The position numbers and the translations under genes were made by a program. From the IMG/VR virus record IMGVR_UViG_3300042923_000601, positions 182,690 to 246,689 of that record: 64,000 nucleotides of DNA. The stretch is one strand, 5' to 3'. Positions within the stretch are counted from its first letter, which is position 1. Each line of letters opens with the position of its first letter. Below, one piece after another: positions 42,591 through 50,342 of the stretch. The DNA comes from a virus. Below the pieces are notes generated by a model, which worked only from the letters and a program-made list of their open reading frames with translations, did not search any database and was not told where the DNA came from.

Positions 42591-43079
42591 TTATTGCAGC
42601 TGTCGAACTACTGGGACGAACGGATTATCAGCATCTACGATCATCGCTTCTACTTGATCTTTCCATCTTGCACGGCCTACAATAACGTCGTCCTCAATCG
42701 CATCGGCTGTACGGCCCAGCGATATAACACCATGTTCAGCAATACCATCAAGCACGGCCTCAAGGGTTTCAATCGCCCGGATAAACCCACTAGCAATCGG
42801 TGGGTTATCCTCATTAAGACTCAGTTGGCCTACGAGTATCTCGGTCATATCCTTTGCAAATTCTTGCACGTAGGATACGTCGAGTATAAAGTCAGTGTAT
42901 CGGTTAATAGTTGCGTCGATTCGGATCACGTCGGGGAGTCTAGGCACGCCCATGACACAAATGAAGTATGTCCATTTATCCTTAGAAGCCATGGAAGGCA
43001 CAATGCCAATACGCGGTATCCCCGGAAGACTAGACTGTATTTTATGAATGATTTCATTTGCAGTCATTGGGTACTGCAT
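42591..43079 (-). CDS. Hypothetical protein
   Basis: 162 residues, GAGGTGA upstream of the ATG. Compact soluble protein (PGIPRIGIVPSMASKDKWTY; GRARWKDQVEAMIVDADNPF). No motif. It is the third gene of a short minus operon with the SLOG protein; the upstream stop is one base from this start. Confidence 0.7.
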   Translation of the reverse strand: MQYPMTANEIIHKIQSSLPGIPRIGIVPSMASKDKWTYFICVMGVPRLPDVIRIDATINRYTDFILDVSYVQEFAKDMTEILVGQLSLNEDNPPIASGFIRAIETLEAVLDGIAEHGVISLGRTADAIEDDVIVGRARWKDQVEAMIVDADNPFVPVVRQLQ

Positions 43080-43080
43080 A

Positions 43081-43383
43081 TTACTTCACCTCTTCAAGAA
43101 GATGTGGTTCAAGGATATTCCAAAGGATGGAATCCCTAGTACTGATCCGAACAGGTTCTGGTTTAGTAAATGTGCTGTGTGCAACAATATCACTGATGTC
43201 TACGATTGTGTTATCTTTACGCCGAACAGTGGCTTTAAGAGTCCATGCTTCATCGTTCTGAAAATAGAATATATAAGAGAAAAACGTACTTGGCGTTTCT
43301 CCTTTCTCGTCAAAGTCAGGAGCATTAAGAAAACCGAGATCACGGAAGAAACCAAGCGTCTTTTTACCTGTAACTCTAAACAT
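43081..43383 (-). CDS. Small hypothetical protein
   Basis: 100 residues, AAGGGATGA upstream. Beta-rich (FFSYIFYFQNDEAWTLKATV; KDNTIVDISDIVAH). Six bases downstream of the SLOG gene and almost touching the next. Function unknown. Confidence 0.7.
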   Translation of the reverse strand: MFRVTGKKTLGFFRDLGFLNAPDFDEKGETPSTFFSYIFYFQNDEAWTLKATVRRKDNTIVDISDIVAHSTFTKPEPVRISTRDSILWNILEPHLLEEVK

Positions 43384-43389
43384 AGTAAA

Positions 43390-44016
43390 TCATCCCTTCG
43401 TTTTATTAATTAGAATATCCCGATGTGTCATCGGTTTGATAATAACGACAGGTACATTTCTTGAGTTAGCATAATTAATACAGTGTGACGTTCCACCTTG
43501 GCGGCCATTCCATACAGCAATCATTAAATCAGCCATATTCACCATGTGCTTATTCCGGTCTAGAAGTTTCTTCTTATGAAACTCGCCAAATTCTACACCT
43601 GGTACTTGATATGCAGGTATACCGTCTACATAGATGCAGTTATCTGCTAGGGCCAATTGTTCACGATACCGATCACAATCTTTTGGACCCCATCTGCTAT
43701 CTTGATTCTCAAAAGGGACAGATACGATAATTTTGATCGTATACTTAGCACCCAGTGCTTCGCGCAAATCCCATACGGCTTGAAATGCCATTTGGTCAAT
43801 GCCTATTGCGCCGCCCATGACAAAGTGGAATTCTGTAACGCCATTTAGAGCCTGCTCTTGCATAACCTTTAGAATGGCGTATTTAAGTTGCAGCAAAATG
43901 GCAGCGTATAATGGGCTACCCCATACGACATGCCCCATGTGTTGAGGCCGGTGACCTGTAAACCCAATGACGAACTTCTTCCTATTGGGGTTAAGAATTA
44001 ATCGAATCTGACTCAT
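43390..44016 (-). CDS. SLOG-domain protein, YpsA/DUF1273-like
   Basis: 208 residues, GGAGG upstream. FVIGFTGHRPQHMG at the N-terminus, FHFVMGGAIGIDQMAFQ and ADLMIAVWNGRQGGTSHCI are the three glycine-rich elements of the SLOG Rossmann-like fold (YpsA, DprA relatives). These proteins bind nucleotides or NAD-derived ligands; some sense or process signals in anti-phage immunity. A phage copy might bind a host signal nucleotide or regulate nucleotide pools. The ligand is unknown. First gene of a three-gene operon. Confidence 0.75.
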   Translation of the reverse strand: MSQIRLILNPNRKKFVIGFTGHRPQHMGHVVWGSPLYAAILLQLKYAILKVMQEQALNGVTEFHFVMGGAIGIDQMAFQAVWDLREALGAKYTIKIIVSVPFENQDSRWGPKDCDRYREQLALADNCIYVDGIPAYQVPGVEFGEFHKKKLLDRNKHMVNMADLMIAVWNGRQGGTSHCINYANSRNVPVVIIKPMTHRDILINKTKG

Positions 44017-44041
44017 ATCATTCCTCCAGTCGTATAAATTT

Positions 44042-44071
44042 GAATATAGGAGACCTAAATCTCCTATATTC
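44042..44071 (-). terminator. Rho-independent terminator (minus)
   Basis: GAATATAGGAGA with perfect complement around a 6-nt loop, then AAATTTATACG on the minus strand (short T content). It follows the stop of the 44079 gene. Confidence 0.65.
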
Positions 44072-44078
44072 GCAATGG

Positions 44079-45125
44079 TTATTTACCTAAAAGTACAAGA
44101 CTCAGCATGTTTCGGACGCCTTTGATTTGCTCGCGGTTAATCTTCAGGACAGTCGAGAACGGAGATGCCGCATAGAATTCCTGAAAGTTAAACGTTGAGT
44201 CGTATTCAAGCACAGCTCCGAGATAAAGTTTAAAGGCGCTAAGGATATTAGACCTGAGGTCAATGTGGTCCTTATAAGCAGCCTTCTCTTTTTCCGTCAT
44301 ATGATGGTTGTATAGATATTTCATTTCTATTAGCTCGTTTATGAAGTAGAGTTCCGCCAGATAAGGTTTCATCTCTTCATAGCGCCCACTCTCATTATAA
44401 AGCTTTAAAAGACGATTGACTTTCCGGAATGCATCAGGTAAGTCCGCCTTAAGGTTCTTCTTAATGAGAATCGCGCCTTCCTTATCAATTGTGAACTTGT
44501 ACCGGTTAGGCGTGAGCGCGGTCTTAATCCGCTCAAAGGTTTCCTTCACACCTTCCTCAAGCAGCGTGTCCTTAGTGACCGTCCCTTCCTCCCACTCATA
44601 CGCTTCCGTCAGCGGAGTCGCTGGTTTGTAGGATTCGATGTTATGTGTAATCACAGTAGGACTGTACGGGTCAAGGAATGGATTCCATAAGAAATCTGTC
44701 AGAAGTTGGCCATAAAGTGTGCGTTCATACATCGTGTCACATGTACGAAACTTCTCATACAGCTCAAACACTCTCTTCTGCCAAGCCGGAAACATCACCT
44801 CAGTCTTGAATTTCATTGGAGACCCTTCATTGTCATGTGTCCCATTTAAGTACCCAGTAAGGAAGACATGGAGTGTTTGAATGTCAGACGCATAGACCAT
44901 ATAGTCTGCTGCCAGCTGTGCAATCTTATCACGCTCAAACATGTCGGTTAGCTCAGGTACGGTAAGTAGATAATCAACAAAGCTGTTACGGTCGAGTGTT
45001 AGTCTGTTGTAGAACCCTGACCAACCGAATGCGACGTTCGCCTTGATGATTCGCTCATCGGTGAAGCACGGATAGAAGCCAGTGGATAAGTTAGTTGTAG
45101 GTTCCGTCGAAGTAACTTGTGTCAA
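44079..45125 (-). CDS. Hypothetical protein, possible virion or assembly protein
   Basis: 348 residues from a TTG at 45125 with AAAGGAGTGA upstream, inside the end of the previous gene (35-base overlap). Mainly helical. It contains PLTEAYEWEEG (a PLTE-A site) near the middle, followed by an acidic stretch. No known family. Translational coupling to the 46095 gene suggests joint function. Confidence 0.65.
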   Translation of the reverse strand: MTQVTSTEPTTNLSTGFYPCFTDERIIKANVAFGWSGFYNRLTLDRNSFVDYLLTVPELTDMFERDKIAQLAADYMVYASDIQTLHVFLTGYLNGTHDNEGSPMKFKTEVMFPAWQKRVFELYEKFRTCDTMYERTLYGQLLTDFLWNPFLDPYSPTVITHNIESYKPATPLTEAYEWEEGTVTKDTLLEEGVKETFERIKTALTPNRYKFTIDKEGAILIKKNLKADLPDAFRKVNRLLKLYNESGRYEEMKPYLAELYFINELIEMKYLYNHHMTEKEKAAYKDHIDLRSNILSAFKLYLGAVLEYDSTFNFQEFYAASPFSTVLKINREQIKGVRNMLSLVLLGK

Positions 45126-46095
45126 TGTGTCTCACTCCTTTATCAATGAGAGTCGCTTTAATGTCTTTAGCGAAGATGGTGGAGCTTGGGTTGGAATAGT
45201 CCATTGACGGGAGATCGCAATCACCAAGGATTTCATCGTACTTATCATTCAGATTAGAGTCTTGGATCACCTTGTACAGTTCATCCGTCTTGAACCCAAG
45301 GTCAAGAAGCTTCTGAGCATCTTCGAGTGAACGAGATGCATCAAACGACTCCTGCAGGAAGTCACTATACGTTTTCCAAGATTCAATCATCAGACGATCA
45401 TATCCCGGATTACGAACACCTTGCACATAGAGTTCATTCCATTCCCGTAAAAGGGAGCAGAACTGAATGTGCTGAATGTTAGTGGCTGGGCCAATGTGAG
45501 ACGCCTCATTGACTGCTCCGTTATATTTGAGCAGGGGAGAGGTCACACATTCATTCAACCCGCCATTATTAATGCGAAGGTTGGACGTTGGCACCGGGAA
45601 ATCATCATACGCCAGTGTATACCCGTCATATTCAGAGTCCGGGATATCTTCGTTGATGATAAAGGATTTGAGCGTACCCAGAAGCTTGAGTTTACCTTTA
45701 TAGTCATCTGGGATTGCAGAGTCCATATCGTCTACGTCGCTAAGCCCATCCCGCACCATAAGCGATTCGAGATTAAGCATCGCTTCCTCATTCAAAAGAG
45801 GCGATATGTAGCTCAGTGTTCTGAGTGAAATCAGCTCTGTAGACTCGTTAATCATTCTCATCTTCTCAGGTACATACTTCCACAGTGGGTTCTTTTTAGA
45901 GACCTTCAGATCAGAACCCAGCTGCTTATGGCGACGGATGATATTGCTGGCCAGTTCCTTACGATCTTTCTCATCTGCAGTATGGAAGTATGCAACCGCA
46001 GCCTTGAGTCTTTTCTCATCAGGCATTGGGAATTTACGAACATCCGGCAGACCAAATTGACCCAGTGGAATCGACATCAGTTCATTATGCTTCAT
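45091..46095 (-). CDS. Protein with DUF6582-like N-terminus
   Basis: 334 residues, GAGGAGG upstream. The N-terminal ~60 residues (FGLPDVRKFPMPDEKRLKAA, then FHTADEKDRKELASNIIRRH) resemble the short DUF6582 module, often found next to or fused with phage head-maturation proteins. The rest is acidic and helical with several (L/I)xE-type sites (SPLLNEEAM, NGAVNEASH). It may therefore relate to head morphogenesis, but no protease motif is visible. Confidence 0.6.
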   Translation of the reverse strand: MKHNELMSIPLGQFGLPDVRKFPMPDEKRLKAAVAYFHTADEKDRKELASNIIRRHKQLGSDLKVSKKNPLWKYVPEKMRMINESTELISLRTLSYISPLLNEEAMLNLESLMVRDGLSDVDDMDSAIPDDYKGKLKLLGTLKSFIINEDIPDSEYDGYTLAYDDFPVPTSNLRINNGGLNECVTSPLLKYNGAVNEASHIGPATNIQHIQFCSLLREWNELYVQGVRNPGYDRLMIESWKTYSDFLQESFDASRSLEDAQKLLDLGFKTDELYKVIQDSNLNDKYDEILGDCDLPSMDYSNPSSTIFAKDIKATLIDKGVRHIDTSYFDGTYN

Positions 46096-46121
46096 TTCAA
46101 ATACCTCCTCAGAGATTTAGA

Positions 46122-47450
46122 TTATCGAATGGTATTAAGTAGAAGATCAGTGTCATCGGCATGACCCGAAAGTCCTTTATTTACACGCATCGTTCTGTAC
46201 TTAATGAAATCTGGGTTCATTGCAATATCGAGAAGCGTATAATGCTTCTTCCGGTCAAAGGTAGCATCAAACACCTTGACAATAGCATCGAGGTCAGTGA
46301 GTACCTCAAACTTTTTCTTGGTCTTAACGGCTTCAACCAGCTCTGCCATGTCCTTATCGAGGCTGAGTTCGCCGATATACTTATATGTGCAGATGAAGGT
46401 GTCTCTGAGGGTTTTTAACTCCTTAGCAGTGACATACTTGAAGGTATGAGTGTTAATGTCGAAGTGAATCATGTTGTCAAAGCTATCTCTTGACGTGATG
46501 CCAATATCAATCTCACCGACAAGGTGCTTATTAACATCCCCGAAGAAGTGGAAGTATACATCATCAGGAGCCTCTTTGCCCATCATTTTCTGACCGGCAA
46601 TCTCCATATCATGCATCCACAGATCAAGAGGATCGCCCGCCTCGGTTAGCAATTGAGCACTCAGAGACGCGTCCATATCGGATTCATTAATCACAACCAG
46701 ACGCTTAGGCGTCTTTTCCTGCTGACGTTCGATGATTTCAAATAGGAACTTCAGGAAAGGGCCGAAGTCGTTATCTGTAATCTTGATGTAGTTGAAGTCT
46801 GTTGTTGCGATGATTGCCTTTTCCTTAGCCTGATCCTTACGAACATCAACGGCTTGGAACTTAGGATGCGTGTTCGGATTCTTCCCACCATGCTTGATCT
46901 CCACAACCGTATTGATAATGTCAATATAGAAGTCGGGAATATGCCAGTGGGTTTCTCCGTCTAGCTCATAATAGACTGTATATGGGCAGGGTGCGAAGAT
47001 CGTATCCACATCAAAGGAGAGGAAGTTATCCAAGAACTCCAAGAATCTTCTCTCATATGAACCGACATACGGTATTGACCGTTTGCCGTTACTCCACATA
47101 TACTCACCGGATATCTTCCGGTTTGCCATCATCTTCGTTTGATGGGCAGGGTCATTGAGAAGGTGGGGTACTCCGAATTTCTTAGTACTGCGCTCACGTG
47201 CCAGTTTAGCCATAGCCTCCCGGCACTTATCTTTGCCGCATAAAATCTTGGTCAACCCTGTTGCCTCGTCAAAGTCTGTTGGATCACTGCACACCCGGCA
47301 TCTGCCATGGGTATCACCCGCATGGTTTAGCGCGTAATAGTACTTGGCAGCCGACATGTGCTCTGGTATCTCATTAAAATGAGATGAATCCATGTGCTGC
47401 AAGACCTTATGTTTCTTATCGAAATACTTATTGCACACTGGGCATTTCAT
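46122..47450 (-). CDS. Zinc-finger / PD-(D/E)XK nuclease fusion
   Basis: 442 residues from ATG 47450 (AGAGAGGAG eight bases upstream; the GTG at 47459 falls in that site). C2H2-like finger (MKCPVCNKYFD ... HMDSSHF), a second Cys cluster (CRVCSDP ... CGKDKC), then YVGSYERRFLEFLDN, HWHIPDFYIDI and TVVEIKHGG. These give Glu, Asp and E-x-K of a PD-(D/E)XK nuclease core. A further ~170-residue domain of unknown nature follows QLLTE-AGDP, itself a cleavage-type site. Candidate roles: homing, host DNA degradation or DNA repair. Confidence 0.65.
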   Translation of the reverse strand: MKCPVCNKYFDKKHKVLQHMDSSHFNEIPEHMSAAKYYYALNHAGDTHGRCRVCSDPTDFDEATGLTKILCGKDKCREAMAKLARERSTKKFGVPHLLNDPAHQTKMMANRKISGEYMWSNGKRSIPYVGSYERRFLEFLDNFLSFDVDTIFAPCPYTVYYELDGETHWHIPDFYIDIINTVVEIKHGGKNPNTHPKFQAVDVRKDQAKEKAIIATTDFNYIKITDNDFGPFLKFLFEIIERQQEKTPKRLVVINESDMDASLSAQLLTEAGDPLDLWMHDMEIAGQKMMGKEAPDDVYFHFFGDVNKHLVGEIDIGITSRDSFDNMIHFDINTHTFKYVTAKELKTLRDTFICTYKYIGELSLDKDMAELVEAVKTKKKFEVLTDLDAIVKVFDATFDRKKHYTLLDIAMNPDFIKYRTMRVNKGLSGHADDTDLLLNTIR

Positions 47451-47559
47451 TTGATGCACTCCTCTCTAAGTACGTATAATGTAATGTCGAAAGATACCAG
47501 TTATAATATCAAAAACAATCAGTAAACCTTGTATGTAGAATGAAAAGGAGGTATGAATA

Positions 47560-47922
47560 ATGAGGGATGTCACCCTTGAAATCGACGATTTCTCCCGTAA
47601 CCGTATTATTACGGGTGCAACTGCAATGGCTCAGCAATTATACATTTTGCTAAATATGGACCCGGGTGATTGTGCTGATGATCCTGATAAGGGAATCGGT
47701 CTACGTCAATACAAAGTAGGGATACTTGAGGAAAACGGCCCCGCGTTACAAGAGGCTATTACTCGGCAGGTATCCCTGTATTGTGACTTCGAGACATCCG
47801 AGGTTCAGATCGGTAAACAAAACGGGGAATTGGTGATGGGTATCACATCACCATCGTTTGCAGAGATTCTTGTCTTCCAGACCAACAAGGATACCGTTTT
47901 AGCGTCTATTATCGACGGATAA
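47560..47922 (+). CDS. Baseplate wedge protein, T4 gp25-like
   Basis: 120 residues, AAAAGGAGG upstream. The segment QLYILLNMDPGDCADDPDKG, then IGLRQYKVG, matches the gp25/IraD-like wedge family (LL..P GE...P..G.GL..Y). This protein sits at the baseplate-sheath junction and primes sheath polymerisation. Length is typical (110-135 aa). It lies just before the gp26/51-like gene, as expected for a baseplate operon. Confidence 0.75.
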   Translation: MRDVTLEIDDFSRNRIITGATAMAQQLYILLNMDPGDCADDPDKGIGLRQYKVGILEENGPALQEAITRQVSLYCDFETSEVQIGKQNGELVMGITSPSFAEILVFQTNKDTVLASIIDG

Positions 47923-47989
47923 TTATTGATGTTAAAAAGTATGCCTGAAACAATCAAGAAATCGATTCTTATCCTTAGGAGGTTTTATC

Positions 47990-49657
47990 ATGGAGGGTCT
48001 CAACAACGACAACCAACAAGCTAAAACGGCAGAAGAACTGTCAAAACAACCAGCTGCTTCACGTGATCTTGACAGCATTATGCGTCAATATACAGACGAG
48101 CGGTTACCAGCAGCGGATGAAACTGGTGCTACCCGCCCAGCATCTGTGCTGCCACCTGAAATTGAAAATAGTGCAGACTTTAAAGCCCTTCCACCGGAAG
48201 AGCAGGCTCGGCTGCGTGCAGGCGGGTCATTCAACCCAATGGGTGCTGAGCTTGATGCGGTTGGAAGCCAGCAAGCTATGTTTGATATGATCAACGCTGC
48301 TCGCCTTCGCGACGGGAAAGAAATGCTTGAACCCGAAGTCGTTAAAGAAGGCGGGATTACCAAAGAGCTTCTCACCGAAGGACTTGCTGAACGCGATGAC
48401 CAGGCCGAAGAAGCCGATCGTGATCTTCAGGAACTGATCGGTGCTGTAACGAACGACCCGACGGCTGGGAGGGATCAAGACCCTGAAGCCGAAATGGAGC
48501 GTACACTCCGTGAATTTGAACGTCACCTTGAAGTGGGTACTCCGGTATACTTCAATGAGGATGATAAACCAACTAATCCAAAGAGCGCGGCTTACCCTGT
48601 TGTCGTGCGTCGGAATGAGGAGTATATTGATACCCTCAAAGACGCCCTTGACGCGAACGGCATCCAGTTCAAAACAAAGAAAAACAATGGCGCGCGCAAG
48701 GCGCTGCTGAAGGGCTTTACTCAGCGTAAAACCCATGTGTCTGTACCACTCGTGAATTCCGGCATCTATGTTACACTGGCCGGTGCGAACATCCCTGAAC
48801 TTATCCAAATGCAAAGTCTGGTGGAATCCGGTGGGGAAACAGTCACTGCTACTGAAATCCGCAAACTTGGTTTCGTTGTTAAACACCTGGTTGACAGCTC
48901 GGTCGGAAGTCATCTGTCCGTAAGCCAATTGACCAAACTGGTGTATTTCAAGGATCAGGATACGCTGTATTTCGATATGGTAGCAGCTACGTTCCCGGGC
49001 GAGAATGATTTCCCAATGACCTGTGAAAACGAAAAGTGCAAAGATTCGCTGATCCTCAAGGTATCCATCAATGACATGATCCTGAATGCTCATGAATTCC
49101 AAGAGGAAGCAAACTTTATCCTGTACGAAAACCAATCGGCTGATGACATCATCAAGAAGTCCGCTGTAAGCCGTGAAAAGCGGATTGTGCTGCCGAATGG
49201 CTTGATCCTTGGGGTGAAAAATCCTACGATCTATGACGTGCTGCACCTGAATACACTGATGGTTAAACTGCATGAGGGTGGTACTAAGCTTGACCAGTAC
49301 ACTAACATTCTCGGCTACCTTCAGTTCGTTAACTATATCGCCATCAAGGCAGAAGACGGGCCACACTATGAGAAGTTTACAGCTACAGCTGATACAGCTG
49401 ACGTTGCTGATCTTCTTGCAGCATGTGATACCGCTGATCTGGCGGCGCTGGATGAAGAAATCGAAGAATTCACGCCTACTAAGGGCTCGGTTCGTTACGG
49501 TTTCAAAGAATATACTTGCCCGAAATGCGGCCACGTGCACAAAGAACGTGCATGGAGCATGTCTGACATGCTTTTTACTTTAGCCAGCATGGAAGCAGCA
49601 AAGGAAAATATAGCGCGGCTGAACAAAAAGAAATTGAAAGACGCGACAACGAAGTAA
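47990..49657 (+). CDS. Baseplate hub/chaperone-type protein, T4 gp26/gp51-like, with zinc-binding Cys pairs
   Basis: 555 residues, TAGGAGG upstream. The N-terminal ~170 residues are charged and disordered. The C-terminal part has LSVSQLTKLVYFKDQDTLYF, FPMTCENEKCKDS, and KEYTCPKCGHVHKERAWSMS. The Cys pairs and the sequence between them recall the T4_baseplate (gp26/gp51) family in myophages. Near its 3' end the -1 frame opens and continues to 49875 with a strongly coding-like sequence and no good start, so a programmed -1 frameshift may give a longer product. Confidence 0.65.
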   Translation: MEGLNNDNQQAKTAEELSKQPAASRDLDSIMRQYTDERLPAADETGATRPASVLPPEIENSADFKALPPEEQARLRAGGSFNPMGAELDAVGSQQAMFDMINAARLRDGKEMLEPEVVKEGGITKELLTEGLAERDDQAEEADRDLQELIGAVTNDPTAGRDQDPEAEMERTLREFERHLEVGTPVYFNEDDKPTNPKSAAYPVVVRRNEEYIDTLKDALDANGIQFKTKKNNGARKALLKGFTQRKTHVSVPLVNSGIYVTLAGANIPELIQMQSLVESGGETVTATEIRKLGFVVKHLVDSSVGSHLSVSQLTKLVYFKDQDTLYFDMVAATFPGENDFPMTCENEKCKDSLILKVSINDMILNAHEFQEEANFILYENQSADDIIKKSAVSREKRIVLPNGLILGVKNPTIYDVLHLNTLMVKLHEGGTKLDQYTNILGYLQFVNYIAIKAEDGPHYEKFTATADTADVADLLAACDTADLAALDEEIEEFTPTKGSVRYGFKEYTCPKCGHVHKERAWSMSDMLFTLASMEAAKENIARLNKKKLKDATTK

Positions 49658-49875
49658 AGCAAAAAATCGAAGATTATCGAGCGCTCCTAGACACTGCTCG
49701 GGAGATGCTGGCACCCATCATGAGCAGTGCTCAGATCGAAAGTTTACCGTATAAAGACCTCCTATATGAGCTTGAGCGTCGGCGTATCTTCCTTGAAAAG
49801 AATGAGGCGCTTGCTAAGAGTAAGGAGATGGAACGTCAATTGACAGGAAAGAGAAAGTCGCAGAGTAATCGCTAG
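49567..49875 (+). CDS. -1 frame extension of the gp26/51-like gene (possible frameshift product)
   Basis: The -1 frame is open from just after TGA 49564 to TAG 49873. It encodes a charged, coiled-coil-like chain (AEQKEIERRDNEVKQKIEDY; YKDLLYELERRRIFLEKNEA) that looks like real protein. In-frame ATGs at 49705 and 49720 are late; the first abuts GGGAG, so no normal start gives the whole segment. Candidate slip points in the overlap include C-AAA-AAG at about 49624-49630. This parallels tail-assembly genes that use frameshifting, but is unproven. A separate late-initiating ORF of 56 codons is the alternative. Confidence 0.5.
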   Translation, partial: HAFYFSQHGSSKGKYSAAEQKEIERRDNEVKQKIEDYRALLDTAREMLAPIMSSAQIESLPYKDLLYELERRRIFLEKNEALAKSKEMERQLTGKRKSQSNR

Positions 49876-49907
49876 ATGCGACGAACGAGAGGTGGTGACA
49901 ACACGAT

Positions 49908-50261
49908 ATGGCAGCTAATAGAGCCGAGCTTTTAGTCGAACTCATCTGTCAGCATAATCAAGACACATCTGCGGATGACATGTTTAACCTTCTGGTCCCC
50001 CGAATGCATGGGCAGTTGTACTCACTATACTGCGTATTAGCAGACTCTACAGTGCTGAAGCAGTGTGTGTTCAAAACCCCTCTCGTTGAGGGGGATCAGA
50101 TTACGATCAACATCAGTCTAGATGCGAAGGCGGCAGCCAATTGTATCGATTATATCGGTAAAATGGGCCCGATTCTTAGGTATCTCAGACAATTGCATTA
50201 TAGTATTGAAGGTGTATTGACTTCCGATGGGATGTCCATTACCCTGAGCCCGGCATCATAA
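49908..50261 (+). CDS. Small hypothetical protein
   Basis: 117 residues, GAGAGGTGGTGA upstream. Mixed alpha/beta with no known motif (LSLDAKAAANCIDYIGKMGP-like helix near residue 75). It sits between the baseplate gene and the RNA polymerase gene, and ends before a terminator. Function unknown. Confidence 0.7.
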   Translation: MAANRAELLVELICQHNQDTSADDMFNLLVPRMHGQLYSLYCVLADSTVLKQCVFKTPLVEGDQITINISLDAKAAANCIDYIGKMGPILRYLRQLHYSIEGVLTSDGMSITLSPAS

Positions 50262-50267
50262 AAATAG

Positions 50268-50297
50268 CCCACTCCTATGACGGGAGTGGGTTTCTAT
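50268..50297 (+). terminator. Rho-independent terminator
   Basis: CCCACTCC/GGAGTGGG with a 7-nt loop, then GTTTCTATT. It lies between the small gene and the RNA polymerase gene. Confidence 0.75.
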
Positions 50298-50342
50298 TAT
50301 GGAAACAGCTACATAAATCGAAGTATAAGGAGTGTGACAACG

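Noticed and set aside
48227-49540. 437-residue open frame on the minus strand
   Set aside because: Antisense to the gp26/51-like gene, with no ribosome binding site and low-credibility composition.
50277-50342. N-terminal extension of the RNA polymerase gene
   Set aside because: It begins inside the terminator stem; ATG 50343 has AAGGAGTGTG.
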